DNA of 39,583 bases from Terriglobales bacterium (lineage in GTDB: Bacteria; Acidobacteriota; Terriglobia; Terriglobales; Acidobacteriaceae): the NCBI GenBank assembly GCA_025934025.1, contig JAICYU010000007.1, positions 1 to 39,583 on the forward strand, read 5' to 3'. This document shows positions 1 through 8,658 of this stretch, one piece after another (the stretch's first letter is position 1; each line of letters opens with the position of its first letter). The position numbers and the translations under genes are program-made. A model generated the notes under the pieces. The model did not search any database. It was not told the origin of the DNA and saw nothing but the letters and a program-made list of their open reading frames with translations.

Positions 1-540
1 CGCTATTTCATCGTAGCCGCGGGCGTGGGATCCGACGCTGAGCTCATGTACCGCACGGCGGTCGAAAGCAAGGAACGCTGGGGCCGCAACGCTTATTTTC
101 TGGAGATGGCCCGCATGACTGTTCAGGGCAGCTATCCCATGTTTCAAGTTGAATGGGACGATGGAAATGGCAAGCGCGCAGAGGAGCAGGTATCACTGGT
201 GATGGCCATCCGCGCGCAGCGCTTTCCCGGGCTGTTGCGTCTGGTCAAGCTGGGCTCGTCGTTGCTCCAGCCAAGCTATCGTCTGCTGCTGTTTCGCACA
301 GATAAGGTGCGGCACTTCCTGAACTATTTTGCCAGCCTCGCTAGCGGCATGAACTGGAAGGTGCCGCAGGTGGCAGTCGTTGAGTCCCACTGGTTGCGCT
401 GCACACCCACGGAGAGTGTCTCAGCTAACATTCACGCGCAGGCTGATGGAGAGCTATTGGGCCGTGCCCCCGCTGAGCTTTCCATTGCGCAAGAGGCATT
501 TCCTCTCCTGATGCCGCCGCAAAGGCCTGCTTCCATTTAG
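1..540 (+). CDS. Diacylglycerol/sphingosine kinase-like lipid kinase, C-terminal part (cut by window start)
   Basis: The reading frame is open from base 1, so the gene begins outside the window and only about 179 C-terminal residues are seen. The text AAGVGSDAEL near the start matches the conserved glycine/aspartate block of the DagK/LCB5 family. The end (HAQADGELLGRAPAELSI... followed by LLMP) matches the closing beta-strands of that fold, where a DGE motif precedes a hydrophobic strand and a Val/Met-Pro end. Family members phosphorylate diacylglycerol or related lipids with ATP at the inner membrane face. The nucleotide-binding GGDGT motif would lie upstream and cannot be checked. It ends 28 bp before a membrane hydrolase gene on the same strand, so co-transcription is likely. 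The exact lipid substrate cannot be told from this fragment. Confidence 0.72.
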   Translation, partial: RYFIVAAGVGSDAELMYRTAVESKERWGRNAYFLEMARMTVQGSYPMFQVEWDDGNGKRAEEQVSLVMAIRAQRFPGLLRLVKLGSSLLQPSYRLLLFRTDKVRHFLNYFASLASGMNWKVPQVAVVESHWLRCTPTESVSANIHAQADGELLGRAPAELSIAQEAFPLLMPPQRPASI

Positions 541-568
541 AATCTCTGGTTTCTCTGCGAGCCACTCA

Positions 569-1606
569 TTGGAACCTGTCACGCATTTCCTTACTGGAGC
601 CTGTTTGAGCCGGGCCGGGCTGAATCGCACCACCGCCCTGGCCACTTTGACGCTTACACTCGCCGCCGAATCTCCGGACATTGATATTGTTGCTTACTTC
701 CGGGGATCGGTAACCGGGTTCGCTCATCATCGCGGCTTCACTCATACGCTCCTCGGTGTGCCGGTGATGGCCGGCGCCAGCGTCGCGCTGGTCTACGGAA
801 TTTATTGTCTGATGAAGCGGCGCGGTCGCATGCCGGCGCAGGCCCCCAGGTGGAAACTGCTCTTTCTCTATTCCATGCTCGCAGTCCTGGTCCATATTTT
901 TCAAGACTTCACCAACAACTACGGAGTGCGTCCTTTCTCGCCCTTTTATCCCAAGTGGTATTCCGCTGATCTGGTTTTCATTATTGATCCCCTGATGTTG
1001 ATCGCGTTGCTCTGCGGGCTTTTCCTGCCCGGGTTGATCAGCCTTGTGACGGAAGAAATTGGCGAAAGAAGGTCGCGGTTCCGCGGACGAGGTGGGGCCA
1101 TCGCGGCCCTGGTCTGTCTCAGCGTTCTGATCTTTGTAAGATGGGTCGAGCATGGCCGCGCTGTTGATGCGCTGACTTCCGTGACGTATAGGAATGAAGA
1201 TCCGCTGCGGGTGTCGGCTTATCCCAATCCCCTGAATCTGTTTTCCTGGAATGGAGTGGTTGAGACGCGCGACTTCTTCGAAATGCTCACGGTCAACTCT
1301 CTTTCCGGCACATTCGATTCACAAGAGGCACCTGTTGTCAGGTATAAGCCGGAAGAAACGCCCGCGACGCTGGCTGCCAAACGGTCAAGCCTGGGCCGGG
1401 TTTACCTCGACTGGGCACAGTATCCGCTGGTGGAAACCATCGGGCGTCCGCACGAAAAGGAATTTCTGGTGCAATTTGAAGATCTACGCTTCGCCTCGAT
1501 TACGCGGCTGCGTCGCAACGGCTCGCCAACTCTGGCCGGATATGTGCTGCTGGGACCCGATCTGAGCGTTTTGGGTCAGTACATGGGCCAGCCTCCGCCA
1601 GATTGA
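569..1606 (+). CDS. Membrane-bound metal-dependent hydrolase, YdjM/LexA-binding-type family
   Basis: A 345-residue integral membrane protein. Candidate metal-binding motifs appear in family order: MEPVTHFLTGA at the N-terminus (H6), ESPDID at 34-39, HHRGFTH at 53-59, and H109 with D113 in a HIFQDFTNNYG block, then WYSADL. These are the hallmarks of the YdjM-like (DUF457) putative metal-dependent hydrolases. Hydrophobic segments occur near residues 62-82, 98-112, 134-160 and 172-190. The C-terminal third (about 195-345) is soluble and lacks recognisable motifs. The start is TTG at 569, because this codon gives the conserved MEPVTHFL beginning and the next in-frame Met is far inside. No good ribosome site is seen. 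It follows the lipid kinase by 28 bp. The substrate is unknown for the family. Confidence 0.8.
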   Translation: MEPVTHFLTGACLSRAGLNRTTALATLTLTLAAESPDIDIVAYFRGSVTGFAHHRGFTHTLLGVPVMAGASVALVYGIYCLMKRRGRMPAQAPRWKLLFLYSMLAVLVHIFQDFTNNYGVRPFSPFYPKWYSADLVFIIDPLMLIALLCGLFLPGLISLVTEEIGERRSRFRGRGGAIAALVCLSVLIFVRWVEHGRAVDALTSVTYRNEDPLRVSAYPNPLNLFSWNGVVETRDFFEMLTVNSLSGTFDSQEAPVVRYKPEETPATLAAKRSSLGRVYLDWAQYPLVETIGRPHEKEFLVQFEDLRFASITRLRRNGSPTLAGYVLLGPDLSVLGQYMGQPPPD

Positions 1607-1695
1607 CGTGTTAGAGACGCCGAGCTGCGATTCACGTCTGTTGAGCTTTCGATTCCATCTGGTCTTTTTCTTCGATTCGCTCTACCATCGCCATC

Positions 1696-2733
1696 ATGGC
1701 TGCCGCAGACAAGGCCCTTACCCGGGAACGGCTGGTTTCCGCAGTTCAGGCGGAAGATGATGCTTCTTTTGAGCTCAAATTGCGCCCGCGGCTTCTGCGG
1801 GAATTCATCGGCCAGAACAAAGTTAAAGAGAACCTATCTGTGGCTATTGAAGCCGCTCGCTCACGCGGCGAGGCCCTGGACCACGTTCTGCTTTCGGGCC
1901 CTCCGGGCTTAGGCAAAACTACTCTAGCCACCATCATCGCCAATGAGATGAGCGTACCCTGCCAGCAGACCGCGGGACCAGCCATCCAGATCAAAGGCGA
2001 TCTCACAGCCGTTCTGACCAACCTCACCGAACGTCAGGTGCTCTTTTTCGACGAAGTCCACCGCCTTCAGCCGGCGCTGGAAGAGATCCTGTATTCCGCG
2101 CTTGAAGATTACAAGCTCGACATCATCATTGGCCAGGGACCATCGGCGCGCACGCACACTATTGACGTGAGCCCGTTTACCTTCGTCGCTGCCACTACGC
2201 GCGCCGGGCTGCTTTCGGCGCCGCTGCGCTCGCGTTTCGGAATTCTGCTGCGCCTGGAGTTCTACAACACTGACGAGCTCAAGTTCATCATCGAGCGTTC
2301 GGCGGAAATTCTTGGCGTGCAGATTGACGACGAAGGAGCGCAGGAACTGGCGGGACGCGCGCGCGGAACGCCTCGCATTGCCAACCGCTTGCTGCGCCGG
2401 GTGCGCGACTTTGCCCAGGTGCGCGGCCAGGGCCGGATTGATAAAGCAACCGCCCAGGCGGCGCTGGAAATGCTCGAAGTGGACAAACACGGCTTCGACG
2501 AGATTGATCGCCGGCTGCTGCTGACCATCATCCAGAAATACAATGGCGGCCCGGTGGGGCTGGGGACCCTGGCGGCGGCGCTGTCTGAAGAAACGGAAGC
2601 CCTGGAAGAAATTTATGAGCCGTTCCTGATGCAGATTGGGTTTCTCGATCGCACTCCTCGCGGACGCATGGCAACTCGCCTGGCCTATGAACATTTCGGC
2701 ATCCGCTACGGCCGGCAGGACGGGCTATTCTGA
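1696..2733 (+). CDS. ruvB: Holliday junction branch-migration ATPase RuvB
   Basis: 345 residues, the normal RuvB length. RuvB forms hexameric rings that, with RuvA, drive branch migration of Holliday junctions in the cytoplasm for RuvC to resolve. Visible motifs are Walker [10 protein letters not shown] (68-76), Walker B FFDEVH (117-122), sensor 1 in AATTRAG (165-171) and the arginine finger in PLRSRFG (around R178). The C-terminal winged-helix DNA-binding domain has the signature [13 protein letters not shown]. The start ATG at 1696 gives the usual short acidic/variable N-terminus before [16 protein letters not shown]. No ruvA or ruvC lies next to it. The preceding gene ends 89 bp upstream, leaving room for its own promoter, though none is convincing. 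Confidence 0.97.
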   Translation: MAAADKALTRERLVSAVQAEDDASFELKLRPRLLREFIGQNKVKENLSVAIEAARSRGEALDHVLLSGPPGLGKTTLATIIANEMSVPCQQTAGPAIQIKGDLTAVLTNLTERQVLFFDEVHRLQPALEEILYSALEDYKLDIIIGQGPSARTHTIDVSPFTFVAATTRAGLLSAPLRSRFGILLRLEFYNTDELKFIIERSAEILGVQIDDEGAQELAGRARGTPRIANRLLRRVRDFAQVRGQGRIDKATAQAALEMLEVDKHGFDEIDRRLLLTIIQKYNGGPVGLGTLAAALSEETEALEEIYEPFLMQIGFLDRTPRGRMATRLAYEHFGIRYGRQDGLF

Positions 2734-3008
2734 GCGCATGCAGTCTCTCCTGTGTTTCTGGCTAAGTACTAACTGCTAAATACTTCCCGGCTGGTTGATC
2801 TCAGGGCGATTACCTCGTTCCCGGAGATGCACTTCTTCACTAGGCTTTGTTCATCCCTTTCTAACCTTCTCTCTGGCGAGGAGTCTAAGTTTTTGAATCT
2901 GGGCAATCTGATCTGCCGGAGAAGATGCGTGCCAACCGCTCGACAACTGGCCTTCATTTTCCTGCTCTGCTAGAGCGAGTGTGCAGCGGCGAGCCCTGCA
3001 CTCCAGGC
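2734..3008. other. Non-coding stretch after ruvB
   Basis: About 275 bp with no supportable gene. Short open frames on both strands have no recognisable protein features. No hairpin followed by a T-run is evident directly after ruvB. The region leads into the outer-membrane-protein tail at 3009-3101 and may be decayed sequence of the same lost gene, but the frame holding that tail meets a stop at 2886-2888 and nothing further upstream is recognisable. Confidence 0.5.
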
Positions 3009-3101
3009 CAAGATTTTGACGGCCTGCAGCGCACCCGCAATGGATTCATCAACGATGGGCGGCAGGTATTTGTGAAGATCTCCTACCTGTTCCGATATTG
3101 A
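3009..3101 (+). pseudogene. 3' tail remnant of an Oar/TonB-receptor-like outer-membrane beta-barrel gene
   Basis: The frame ending at the TGA at 3099-3101 reads QDFDGLQRTRNGFINDGR, then QVFVKISYLFRY and stop. Alternating hydrophobic residues ending in an aromatic, and the specific pattern DGRQVF-x-K-x-SYLFR[FY], are what I know as the last strand of large TonB-dependent/Oar-like carboxypeptidase-regulatory barrel proteins that are abundant in Acidobacteria. The same frame is open only back to 2889, after a TAA at 2886-2888, and the part before about 3009 does not look like barrel sequence. There is no start codon context. I therefore read this as a leftover of a deleted or decayed gene. It could be chance, but a 12-residue match ending exactly at a stop makes that less likely. 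Confidence 0.5.
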
Positions 3102-3151
3102 TTACGTCTTGCACGCTGTTTCCGTAGCAGTTACAGAATCCGTTTCCCCAA

Positions 3152-3176
3152 TCCTTCGTGTCCCTTCGCGGCTGAA
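3152..3176. repeat. Low-complexity TCCTTCGTGTCCCTTCGCGG-type phrase
   Basis: The bases TCCTTCGTG-TCCCTTCGCGG form two imperfect copies of a 9-10 bp unit (CCTTCGTGT / CCTTCGCGG). I associate such phrases with degenerate dispersed intergenic repeats in Acidobacteria and other soil bacteria, but this is memory, not a search result. A similar-style phrase occurs at 34661-34681. Confidence 0.3.
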
Positions 3177-3230
3177 TCGTGTTTTGCCTTTGCCGCCGCT
3201 CATCGGCGACAATCACTCAAGGCAGTTTCC

Positions 3231-3734
3231 ATGCTCTCCATTCGCAAAGCAACAGAGGCTGATATTCCGCTTGTGCTGCAGTTCATCCGGCATCTGGCGG
3301 AATATGAGCGCGAGCCCAACGCCGTTGTCGCGACAGAAGAAGACCTTCGGCGCGACGGATTTGGTCCGCAACCCAAGTACCGCTGCATCATCGCCGAGTG
3401 GGACGGCCGTCCAGCCGGATTCGCTTTCTTCTTATACAACTACTCCACTTGGCGCGGACAGCCAGGACTGTATTTGGAAGATCTGTTCGTCTTGACCGAG
3501 ATGCGCGGGAAAGGGATTGGCAAGGCATTGCTCCAGCATCTGGCGCAGGTTGCGGTCCAGGAGAACTGCTACGGCATCCGCTGGATGGTGCTGGAGTGGA
3601 ACGAACCGGCGCTCAAGTTCTATGACTCGCTCGGCGCGACCATTCTGGGCGAGTGGGAAACCATGCTGCTCACCGGCGACGGTCTTCTGCAACTTGCCGA
3701 GACGGGCAAGGACACGGCTCAGACGACAAAGTGA
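3231..3734 (+). CDS. GNAT-family N-acetyltransferase (diamine acetyltransferase-like)
   Basis: A 167-residue GNAT enzyme that should transfer the acetyl group of acetyl-CoA to an amine. The N-terminal strand MLSIRKATEADIPLVLQFIR is typical. Motif A is LYLEDLFVLTEMRGKGIGKAL (about 80-100), with the acetyl-CoA pyrophosphate loop RGKGIG at 92-97. Motif B follows with W-x-V-L-E-W-N-x-P-A-x-x-F-Y, including the catalytic-type Tyr of FYDSLGA. The YSTWRGQPGLYLEDLFV block is the form seen in spermidine/spermine and thialysine acetyltransferases, so a polyamine-like substrate is plausible. The last four bases GTGA hold both the TGA stop (3732-3734) and the GTG start of trmFO, so the two are translationally coupled. 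Confidence 0.88.
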   Translation: MLSIRKATEADIPLVLQFIRHLAEYEREPNAVVATEEDLRRDGFGPQPKYRCIIAEWDGRPAGFAFFLYNYSTWRGQPGLYLEDLFVLTEMRGKGIGKALLQHLAQVAVQENCYGIRWMVLEWNEPALKFYDSLGATILGEWETMLLTGDGLLQLAETGKDTAQTTK

Positions 3735-5074
3735 CCATCAGGATCATTGGCGCGGGACTGGCCGGATGCGAGGCCGCTTGGCAATGCGCGCGCCAGGGAA
3801 TCGCGGTCGAGCTTTACGAAATGCGCCCGAAAAAGTCCACGCCGGCGCACCAGACAGGCAAGTTCGCCGAGCTGGTTTGCTCGAATTCGCTTAAATCGGA
3901 AAGCGAGAATACCGCTCCCTGGCTGCTGAAGGAGGAGATGCGGCGGGCCGGTTCCGTGCTGCTGAAACTGGCGCAGGAAACATCGGTTCCCGCAGGACAT
4001 GCCCTGGCTGTGGACCGAGATCTCTTTGCTGCCCGCGTGACGGAGACGATCGAGGCTGAACCACTCATCAAGGTAGTGCGCGAGGAAGTTACGAGCATTG
4101 ACGAGAGCGACGGGATGACAGTGATCGCCACCGGACCGCTTACGTCGGACGCTCTGTCGCGCGAAATTGAGCGGCTTTCCGGCAACGATCACCTCTATTT
4201 CTACGACTCCATAAGTCCCATTGTTGAGGCAGATTCCATTGACATGTCGCGCGTGTATTTTGCCGCGCGCTATGGCAAAGGCACAGCAGACTACATCAAT
4301 TGCCCGTTCACGAAAGAGGAATACGAAAGGTTTTACGATGCGTTAATCGCCGCGCAATCGGTTGAAGGGCACGATTGGGAGCGCCTGAACTACTTTGAAG
4401 GCTGTCTTCCCATTGAGGAGATCGCGCGCCGAGGGCGCGACACGTTGCGTTTTGGCCCGATGAAGCCGGTGGGCCTGGACGATCCAGGCACGGGAAAACG
4501 GCCCTATGCCGTGGTGCAACTCCGCAGAGAGGACCTTCGGGCCGGCTCTTACAATCTGGTTGGATTCCAGAACCACTTGAAATACGGAGAGCAGACGCGT
4601 GTGCTACGGCTGATTCCCGGCTTGGAGAATGCAAAATTCCTGCGCTTCGGGCAGATTCATCGCAACACCTACATCAATGCGCCCTCGCTTCTGACTAAGT
4701 TGCTGAATCTGAAGCAACATCCCAGGGTCTTTTTCGCCGGCCAGATTTCCGGCGTCGAAGGTTATACCGAATCTATCGCCATGGGGTTGCTGGTGGGCAT
4801 CCACGTGGCGCGAATCGCGCATGGATTCGCCGCCGTAGCACCGCCGCGGGAGACGGCGATTGGCTCCCTGGTTCACTATCTTTGTCACGCTCGCGCCAAG
4901 AACTTCCAGCCTGCAAATATCACATTCGATTTGCTGCCGCAATTGGACGAAGTTGCGCACCGCCGCGTGCGTGATAAGAAGCTGCGCCACAAGATGGTTT
5001 GCGACCAGGCGCTGAGCGAAATGAGCAAATGGCTGGAGGAGGTTGCGATCCGACCGCAATTCTCATCGGTCTGA
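3731..5074 (+). CDS. trmFO: Methylenetetrahydrofolate-tRNA-(uracil-54-C5)-methyltransferase TrmFO
   Basis: 447 residues, normal for TrmFO, the FAD- and folate-dependent enzyme making m5U54 (ribothymidine) in the tRNA T-loop; it replaces SAM-dependent TrmA. The FAD Rossmann motif GAGLAG is at 7-12, followed by CEAAW and YEMRP. The conserved block LVCSNSLKSE contains C50, and YINCPFTKEEY contains C191; these correspond to the two conserved cysteines of the family. GQISGVEGYTESIAMG near the C-terminus closes the FAD fold. The start is GTG at 3731: the frame is open further upstream, but conserved sequence begins with TIRIIGAGLAG and the GTG sits in a GTGA overlap with the acetyltransferase stop. 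The 3' end overlaps the convergent der gene by 12 bp. Confidence 0.96.
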   Translation: MTIRIIGAGLAGCEAAWQCARQGIAVELYEMRPKKSTPAHQTGKFAELVCSNSLKSESENTAPWLLKEEMRRAGSVLLKLAQETSVPAGHALAVDRDLFAARVTETIEAEPLIKVVREEVTSIDESDGMTVIATGPLTSDALSREIERLSGNDHLYFYDSISPIVEADSIDMSRVYFAARYGKGTADYINCPFTKEEYERFYDALIAAQSVEGHDWERLNYFEGCLPIEEIARRGRDTLRFGPMKPVGLDDPGTGKRPYAVVQLRREDLRAGSYNLVGFQNHLKYGEQTRVLRLIPGLENAKFLRFGQIHRNTYINAPSLLTKLLNLKQHPRVFFAGQISGVEGYTESIAMGLLVGIHVARIAHGFAAVAPPRETAIGSLVHYLCHARAKNFQPANITFDLLPQLDEVAHRRVRDKKLRHKMVCDQALSEMSKWLEEVAIRPQFSSV

Positions 5075-6472
5075 AAACCGCCTCTTAACCTTCTTCCTCG
5101 GTCCCAGTTCAACCTTCTTGCGGGCACGGTTCTTGATCCAGATCGGGCTGCCGACGAACCCGAAAGCTTTTCTGATCTCGTTCTGAAGAAAGCGTTCGTA
5201 GGAAAAGTGGAGCTTCACATCTTTGTCTGTGAAAATAACGAACGTTGGCGGCGAGACCTGCGCCTGGGTCATGTAATAAATCCGCACCTTCTGGCGATGG
5301 GGCACAGAGGCGCGTTCAAAATCCACCGATTCAATGAAGCGGTTCATCTGCGAGGTGCTGATGCGCTTGCGCCGCTCGGAAGCAACCAGTTCGAGCGCCT
5401 TGAACAGCTTATCCAGATTTTTTCCGCTCGTAGCCGAAATAAAAACCATCGGCGCATAATCCAGGAACTTGAGCGCGCGGCGCACCTGCTGTTCGTAGAT
5501 GGCGCGGTCGGCTGAAGGAACCATGTCCCATTTGTTGACGACAATAATTACGGAGCGGCCGCTCTCATGCGCGTAGCCACCGATGGTTGCATCAAGCGCA
5601 TTTACGCCTTCGACAGCATCAATCACCAGCAGGGCCACGTCTGCTGCCTCCAGGTGCTTGCGCGCCATCACCACCGAGAGCTTCTCCGCCATTAAGTGCG
5701 TCTTGCCCTTGCGGCGGATGCCGGCCGTATCAATGAAGCGATAGCGCCGGCCGTCTTTTTCCAGAAGTTCATCCACGGCGTCGCGTGTGGTGCCGGCGAC
5801 AGGCGAGACGATGGCGCGTCCTGTGCCGGTGAGCGCGTTGAGCAAAGTGGACTTGCCGACGTTGGGATGGCCGATGATAGCGACCCTCGTCTCTTGTGGA
5901 GCTGTCTCTTCTTGCGGCGACTCTGTTTCTTGCGCCGCATTGGGGACTTCCGGTTTGCGCGGCTCTTCAGGAATCAGGTGCAGAACAGCTTCCAGCAGTT
6001 CGGCGGTGCCGGTGCCGTGCTCGGCGGAAATGGGAAATAGACGTTGGAGGCCGAGGGTGCGGAAATTTTCGGCCTCGGCTTCGAGCTTGAGTGAATCTAC
6101 TTTGTTCACGGCGAGAAAGAGCGGCTTGCTGAGCCGCTGCAACAGCCGTGCCAGTTCCATATCCGGCGCCGTCAGTTCGGTGCGAACGTCCACCACCATG
6201 ACAATGGCGTCGGCTTCGTCCAACGCGACCTTGGCCTGGCGGAAGACCTCGGTAGGAATGAGTTCCTTTTCGTCAGGAATAATGCCGCCGGTATCCACAA
6301 TCCGCAATTGCCGGCCATTCCACGTGGTCTGGCTGTAAAGACGGTCGCGGGTGATCCCTGGCTCGTCGCCCACAATTGCGCGCCTGGAGCCGATCAGCCG
6401 GTTGAACAGCGTAGATTTGCCCACGTTCGGACGACCGACGATGGCGAGAGTGGGAATACGGCTTGGGAACAT
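5063..6472 (-). CDS. der: Ribosome assembly GTPase Der (EngA), two G domains
   Basis: Der is an essential 50S ribosome maturation GTPase with two tandem G domains and a C-terminal KH-like domain. With the start at 6472, G domain 1 has GRPNVGKS at 13-20, DTGG around 60-63 and NKVD around 123-126. G domain 2 has GHPNVGKS at 201-208, DTAGIRRKG and NKWD. The KH-like domain carries VPHRQKVRIYYMTQA. The linker between G domains (about 168-195) is rich in Glu, Pro and Gln. ATG at 6472 gives MFPSRIPTLAIVG; a GTG at 6481 adds three residues and is an equal alternative, since neither has a clear ribosome site. The gene diverges from the DinG-type helicase and its end overlaps trmFO by 12 bp. Confidence 0.96.
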   Translation of the reverse strand: MFPSRIPTLAIVGRPNVGKSTLFNRLIGSRRAIVGDEPGITRDRLYSQTTWNGRQLRIVDTGGIIPDEKELIPTEVFRQAKVALDEADAIVMVVDVRTELTAPDMELARLLQRLSKPLFLAVNKVDSLKLEAEAENFRTLGLQRLFPISAEHGTGTAELLEAVLHLIPEEPRKPEVPNAAQETESPQEETAPQETRVAIIGHPNVGKSTLLNALTGTGRAIVSPVAGTTRDAVDELLEKDGRRYRFIDTAGIRRKGKTHLMAEKLSVVMARKHLEAADVALLVIDAVEGVNALDATIGGYAHESGRSVIIVVNKWDMVPSADRAIYEQQVRRALKFLDYAPMVFISATSGKNLDKLFKALELVASERRKRISTSQMNRFIESVDFERASVPHRQKVRIYYMTQAQVSPPTFVIFTDKDVKLHFSYERFLQNEIRKAFGFVGSPIWIKNRARKKVELGPRKKVKRRFSDR

Positions 6473-6495
6473 GATAGTCACAGCGCTGTACGAAT

Positions 6496-6525
6496 TTTAA
6501 ATTTGAAATTTTTAAATTTGAAATT
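6496..6525. repeat. Two exact tandem copies of a 15-bp A/T-rich unit
   Basis: TTTAAATTTGAAATT occurs at 6496-6510 and again, without gap or mismatch, at 6511-6525. Each unit contains AAATTT-G-AAATT(T), a near-perfect palindrome around a central G. It lies in the 98-bp divergent gap between der and the helicase gene and is strikingly A/T-rich against GC-rich surroundings. It could be an UP-element-like promoter region, a protein-binding site or a microsatellite-like sequence; I cannot choose. Confidence 0.8.
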
Positions 6526-6570
6526 CTGAGTGTGGATTTGAAGCTATCATAAGATGCAACTGTTCTCGCC

Positions 6571-8601
6571 ATGGCCTCTGCCTCGCACCCTGAAACCAAC
6601 GCTTTTGAGCGGCGTGTCCCCACGCTGCATCAGTTCTTTGCACCGGGAGGGCTGCTAAGCCAGGCCCATCCGAACTATGAATTTCGCCGCGGGCAGCTTC
6701 AGATGGCTGACGCAGTTGAGAAAGCCCTGAAAGAGCGGCGCCACCTGATTGTGGAGGCCGGTACCGGCACCGGGAAAACACTGGCCTATCTGGTTCCGGT
6801 AATTCGCAGTGGCCAGCGCGTAATTATTTCCACCGGAACCAAGAATCTTCAAGAGCAACTCTTCTTTAAGGATATTCCGTTCTTAGAGCAGCACCTGGGA
6901 CCGCTGCGGGTCTGCTACATGAAGGGCCGTGCCAACTATCTCTGCCGCCAAAAGCTGTATGACCTTACTGAACAGCCGGTGCTGAACGGTTTGCAGGAGA
7001 TTGAGTGGTATCGCCAGATCGCGGAATGGGAAAAGCTGACGGAAACAGGAGACAAGGCCCAGCTTAAGGGATTGCCTGACAACAACCAGCTCTGGCAGAA
7101 GCTGGATGCGCGCACCGAGCGCTGCACCGGACAGAAATGCGCTCAATGGGAACGTTGCTTTATCACGGAGATGCACCGGCGGGCGGTGGAAAGCGACATC
7201 ATCATCGTTAACCACCATCTGTTTTTTGCTGATCTCGCGTTGCGCCAGAGCGGTGGGCCCGATACGGGAATTCTTCCTGAGTTCGGCGCGGTGATCTTCG
7301 ATGAAGCCCACGAACTCGAAGATGTTGCCGGCGGCTACTTCGGCGTGAGCGTGAGTAATCTGAGGTTTGAAGAGCTGGCGCGCGATATGGAAGCCACTCT
7401 TCAGCAGAAGCAGGCGATCTCCGCCGGGCTAATTCAGGCGCTGGCGCGATTGCGGGAGAAGGCACGGTTCTTCTTCGGCATGCTGCCGTCAGGAGAAGGA
7501 CGCTTTGCTTTCGGCAATCGCGAAGCTTTCCTGATGAAGAACGGTAACGATTACGACGCAGTTATGAAGACGCTGGAGCATGTGTTCTCGCAACTGGAAC
7601 TGCTGCCGAAGAAGCCGGATGAGGTCTTCAACTTCGGACGTCGGGTGCAGGAGCTGAAGGCGCAGCTTGCCTTCATTATGGAGTCAGACGACAAGAACAC
7701 GGTGTTCTGGATCGAATATCGGGGTGAAGGCCGCCGTGGACGAGGCGGCCAGGCGCATGTGATTCTTCAGGCCACACCAATTGATGTCTCGCAGATCCTG
7801 AAGCAGACGCTGTTTGACAAGGTTGACACCGCTATCTTGACTTCGGCGACGCTTGCAGTCGCCGGCGCTCCTCAGCGCGGGAATTTTGAATACATTCGGG
7901 GCCGTGTAGGGCTGGATCATGCGCGGGAGATGACTGTTCCTTCGCATTTCGACTACGCGAAGCAAGCCGTTCTTTACATCCCGCCGGAGATGCCCGATCC
8001 ACGCTCGCCCGCATTCGCGCGAGATGCTGCGGAGAAGATCCGCCGGCTGCTGGAGATTACGCAGGGACGCGCTTTCTGCCTGTTCACCAGCTACGCTCAG
8101 ATGAATGACATACACGATCGCCTGCTGGGAGAACTTCCGTTTCCGATGTTGTTGCAAGGGACGGCTCCCAAAACCGCATTGCTGGAAGAGTTTCGGCTGA
8201 CGCCTAATGCAGTGCTGTTCGCGACTTCGTCGTTCTGGCAGGGAGTGGATGTGCAGGGAGAGCAGTTAAGCTGCGTGATCATTGACCGCCTACCGTTTGC
8301 TGTACCGAACGATCCGGTTGTGGCTTCGCGCATCAGGGCCATTGATGCGGCGGGTGGAAGCGCTTTCTTTGAATACCAGGTCCCGGCCGCGGTGATTGCG
8401 CTAAAGCAAGGCTTTGGGCGGTTGATTCGTTCGGTGAAAGATCGCGGCGTTCTGGCCCTGCTCGATAACCGCATCACAAAGCAGCGGTACGGAAAGGTAT
8501 TTCTCGACAGCCTGCCGCCGTACCAAAAAACTGACGATCTGACGGCGGTTGAGACTTTCTTTGTTGGCGCGAACCCGCTGACCCACATTGGCCCTTCCTG
8601 A
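6571..8601 (+). CDS. dinG: ATP-dependent DNA helicase, DinG/XPD-like iron-sulfur family
   Basis: 676 residues. Superfamily 2 helicase of the XPD/DinG type, a 5'-3' DNA unwinding enzyme used in repair and replication-conflict resolution. Walker A is EAGTGTGKT (62-70). The four-cysteine iron-sulfur domain is visible as C125 (ANYLC), C185, C190 and C196 (RCTGQKCAQWERC). IIVNHHLFFADLAL follows, then the DEAH box at 244-247. The C-terminal half has the SATLA motif, GVDVQGEQLSCVIIDRLPF and the final Q-x-x-GR-LIR motif (QGFGRLIRS). The start ATG at 6571 gives a short lead before LHQFFAPGGLLSQ. No exonuclease domain is fused. DinG and YoaA cannot be separated from sequence alone, so the symbol is by family. 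Confidence 0.9.
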   Translation: MASASHPETNAFERRVPTLHQFFAPGGLLSQAHPNYEFRRGQLQMADAVEKALKERRHLIVEAGTGTGKTLAYLVPVIRSGQRVIISTGTKNLQEQLFFKDIPFLEQHLGPLRVCYMKGRANYLCRQKLYDLTEQPVLNGLQEIEWYRQIAEWEKLTETGDKAQLKGLPDNNQLWQKLDARTERCTGQKCAQWERCFITEMHRRAVESDIIIVNHHLFFADLALRQSGGPDTGILPEFGAVIFDEAHELEDVAGGYFGVSVSNLRFEELARDMEATLQQKQAISAGLIQALARLREKARFFFGMLPSGEGRFAFGNREAFLMKNGNDYDAVMKTLEHVFSQLELLPKKPDEVFNFGRRVQELKAQLAFIMESDDKNTVFWIEYRGEGRRGRGGQAHVILQATPIDVSQILKQTLFDKVDTAILTSATLAVAGAPQRGNFEYIRGRVGLDHAREMTVPSHFDYAKQAVLYIPPEMPDPRSPAFARDAAEKIRRLLEITQGRAFCLFTSYAQMNDIHDRLLGELPFPMLLQGTAPKTALLEEFRLTPNAVLFATSSFWQGVDVQGEQLSCVIIDRLPFAVPNDPVVASRIRAIDAAGGSAFFEYQVPAAVIALKQGFGRLIRSVKDRGVLALLDNRITKQRYGKVFLDSLPPYQKTDDLTAVETFFVGANPLTHIGPS

Positions 8602-8658
8602 AACCCAGCATTTACAATAAGCAGTCAGGCATTGAGCGCGAGAGCGTCAGGGAGACCC

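Noticed and set aside
8602-8658. preQ1 riboswitch before queD
   Set aside because: The 57-bp gap shows no hairpin plus A-rich tail of a preQ1-I fold, and no C-rich/A-rich pseudoknot pattern.
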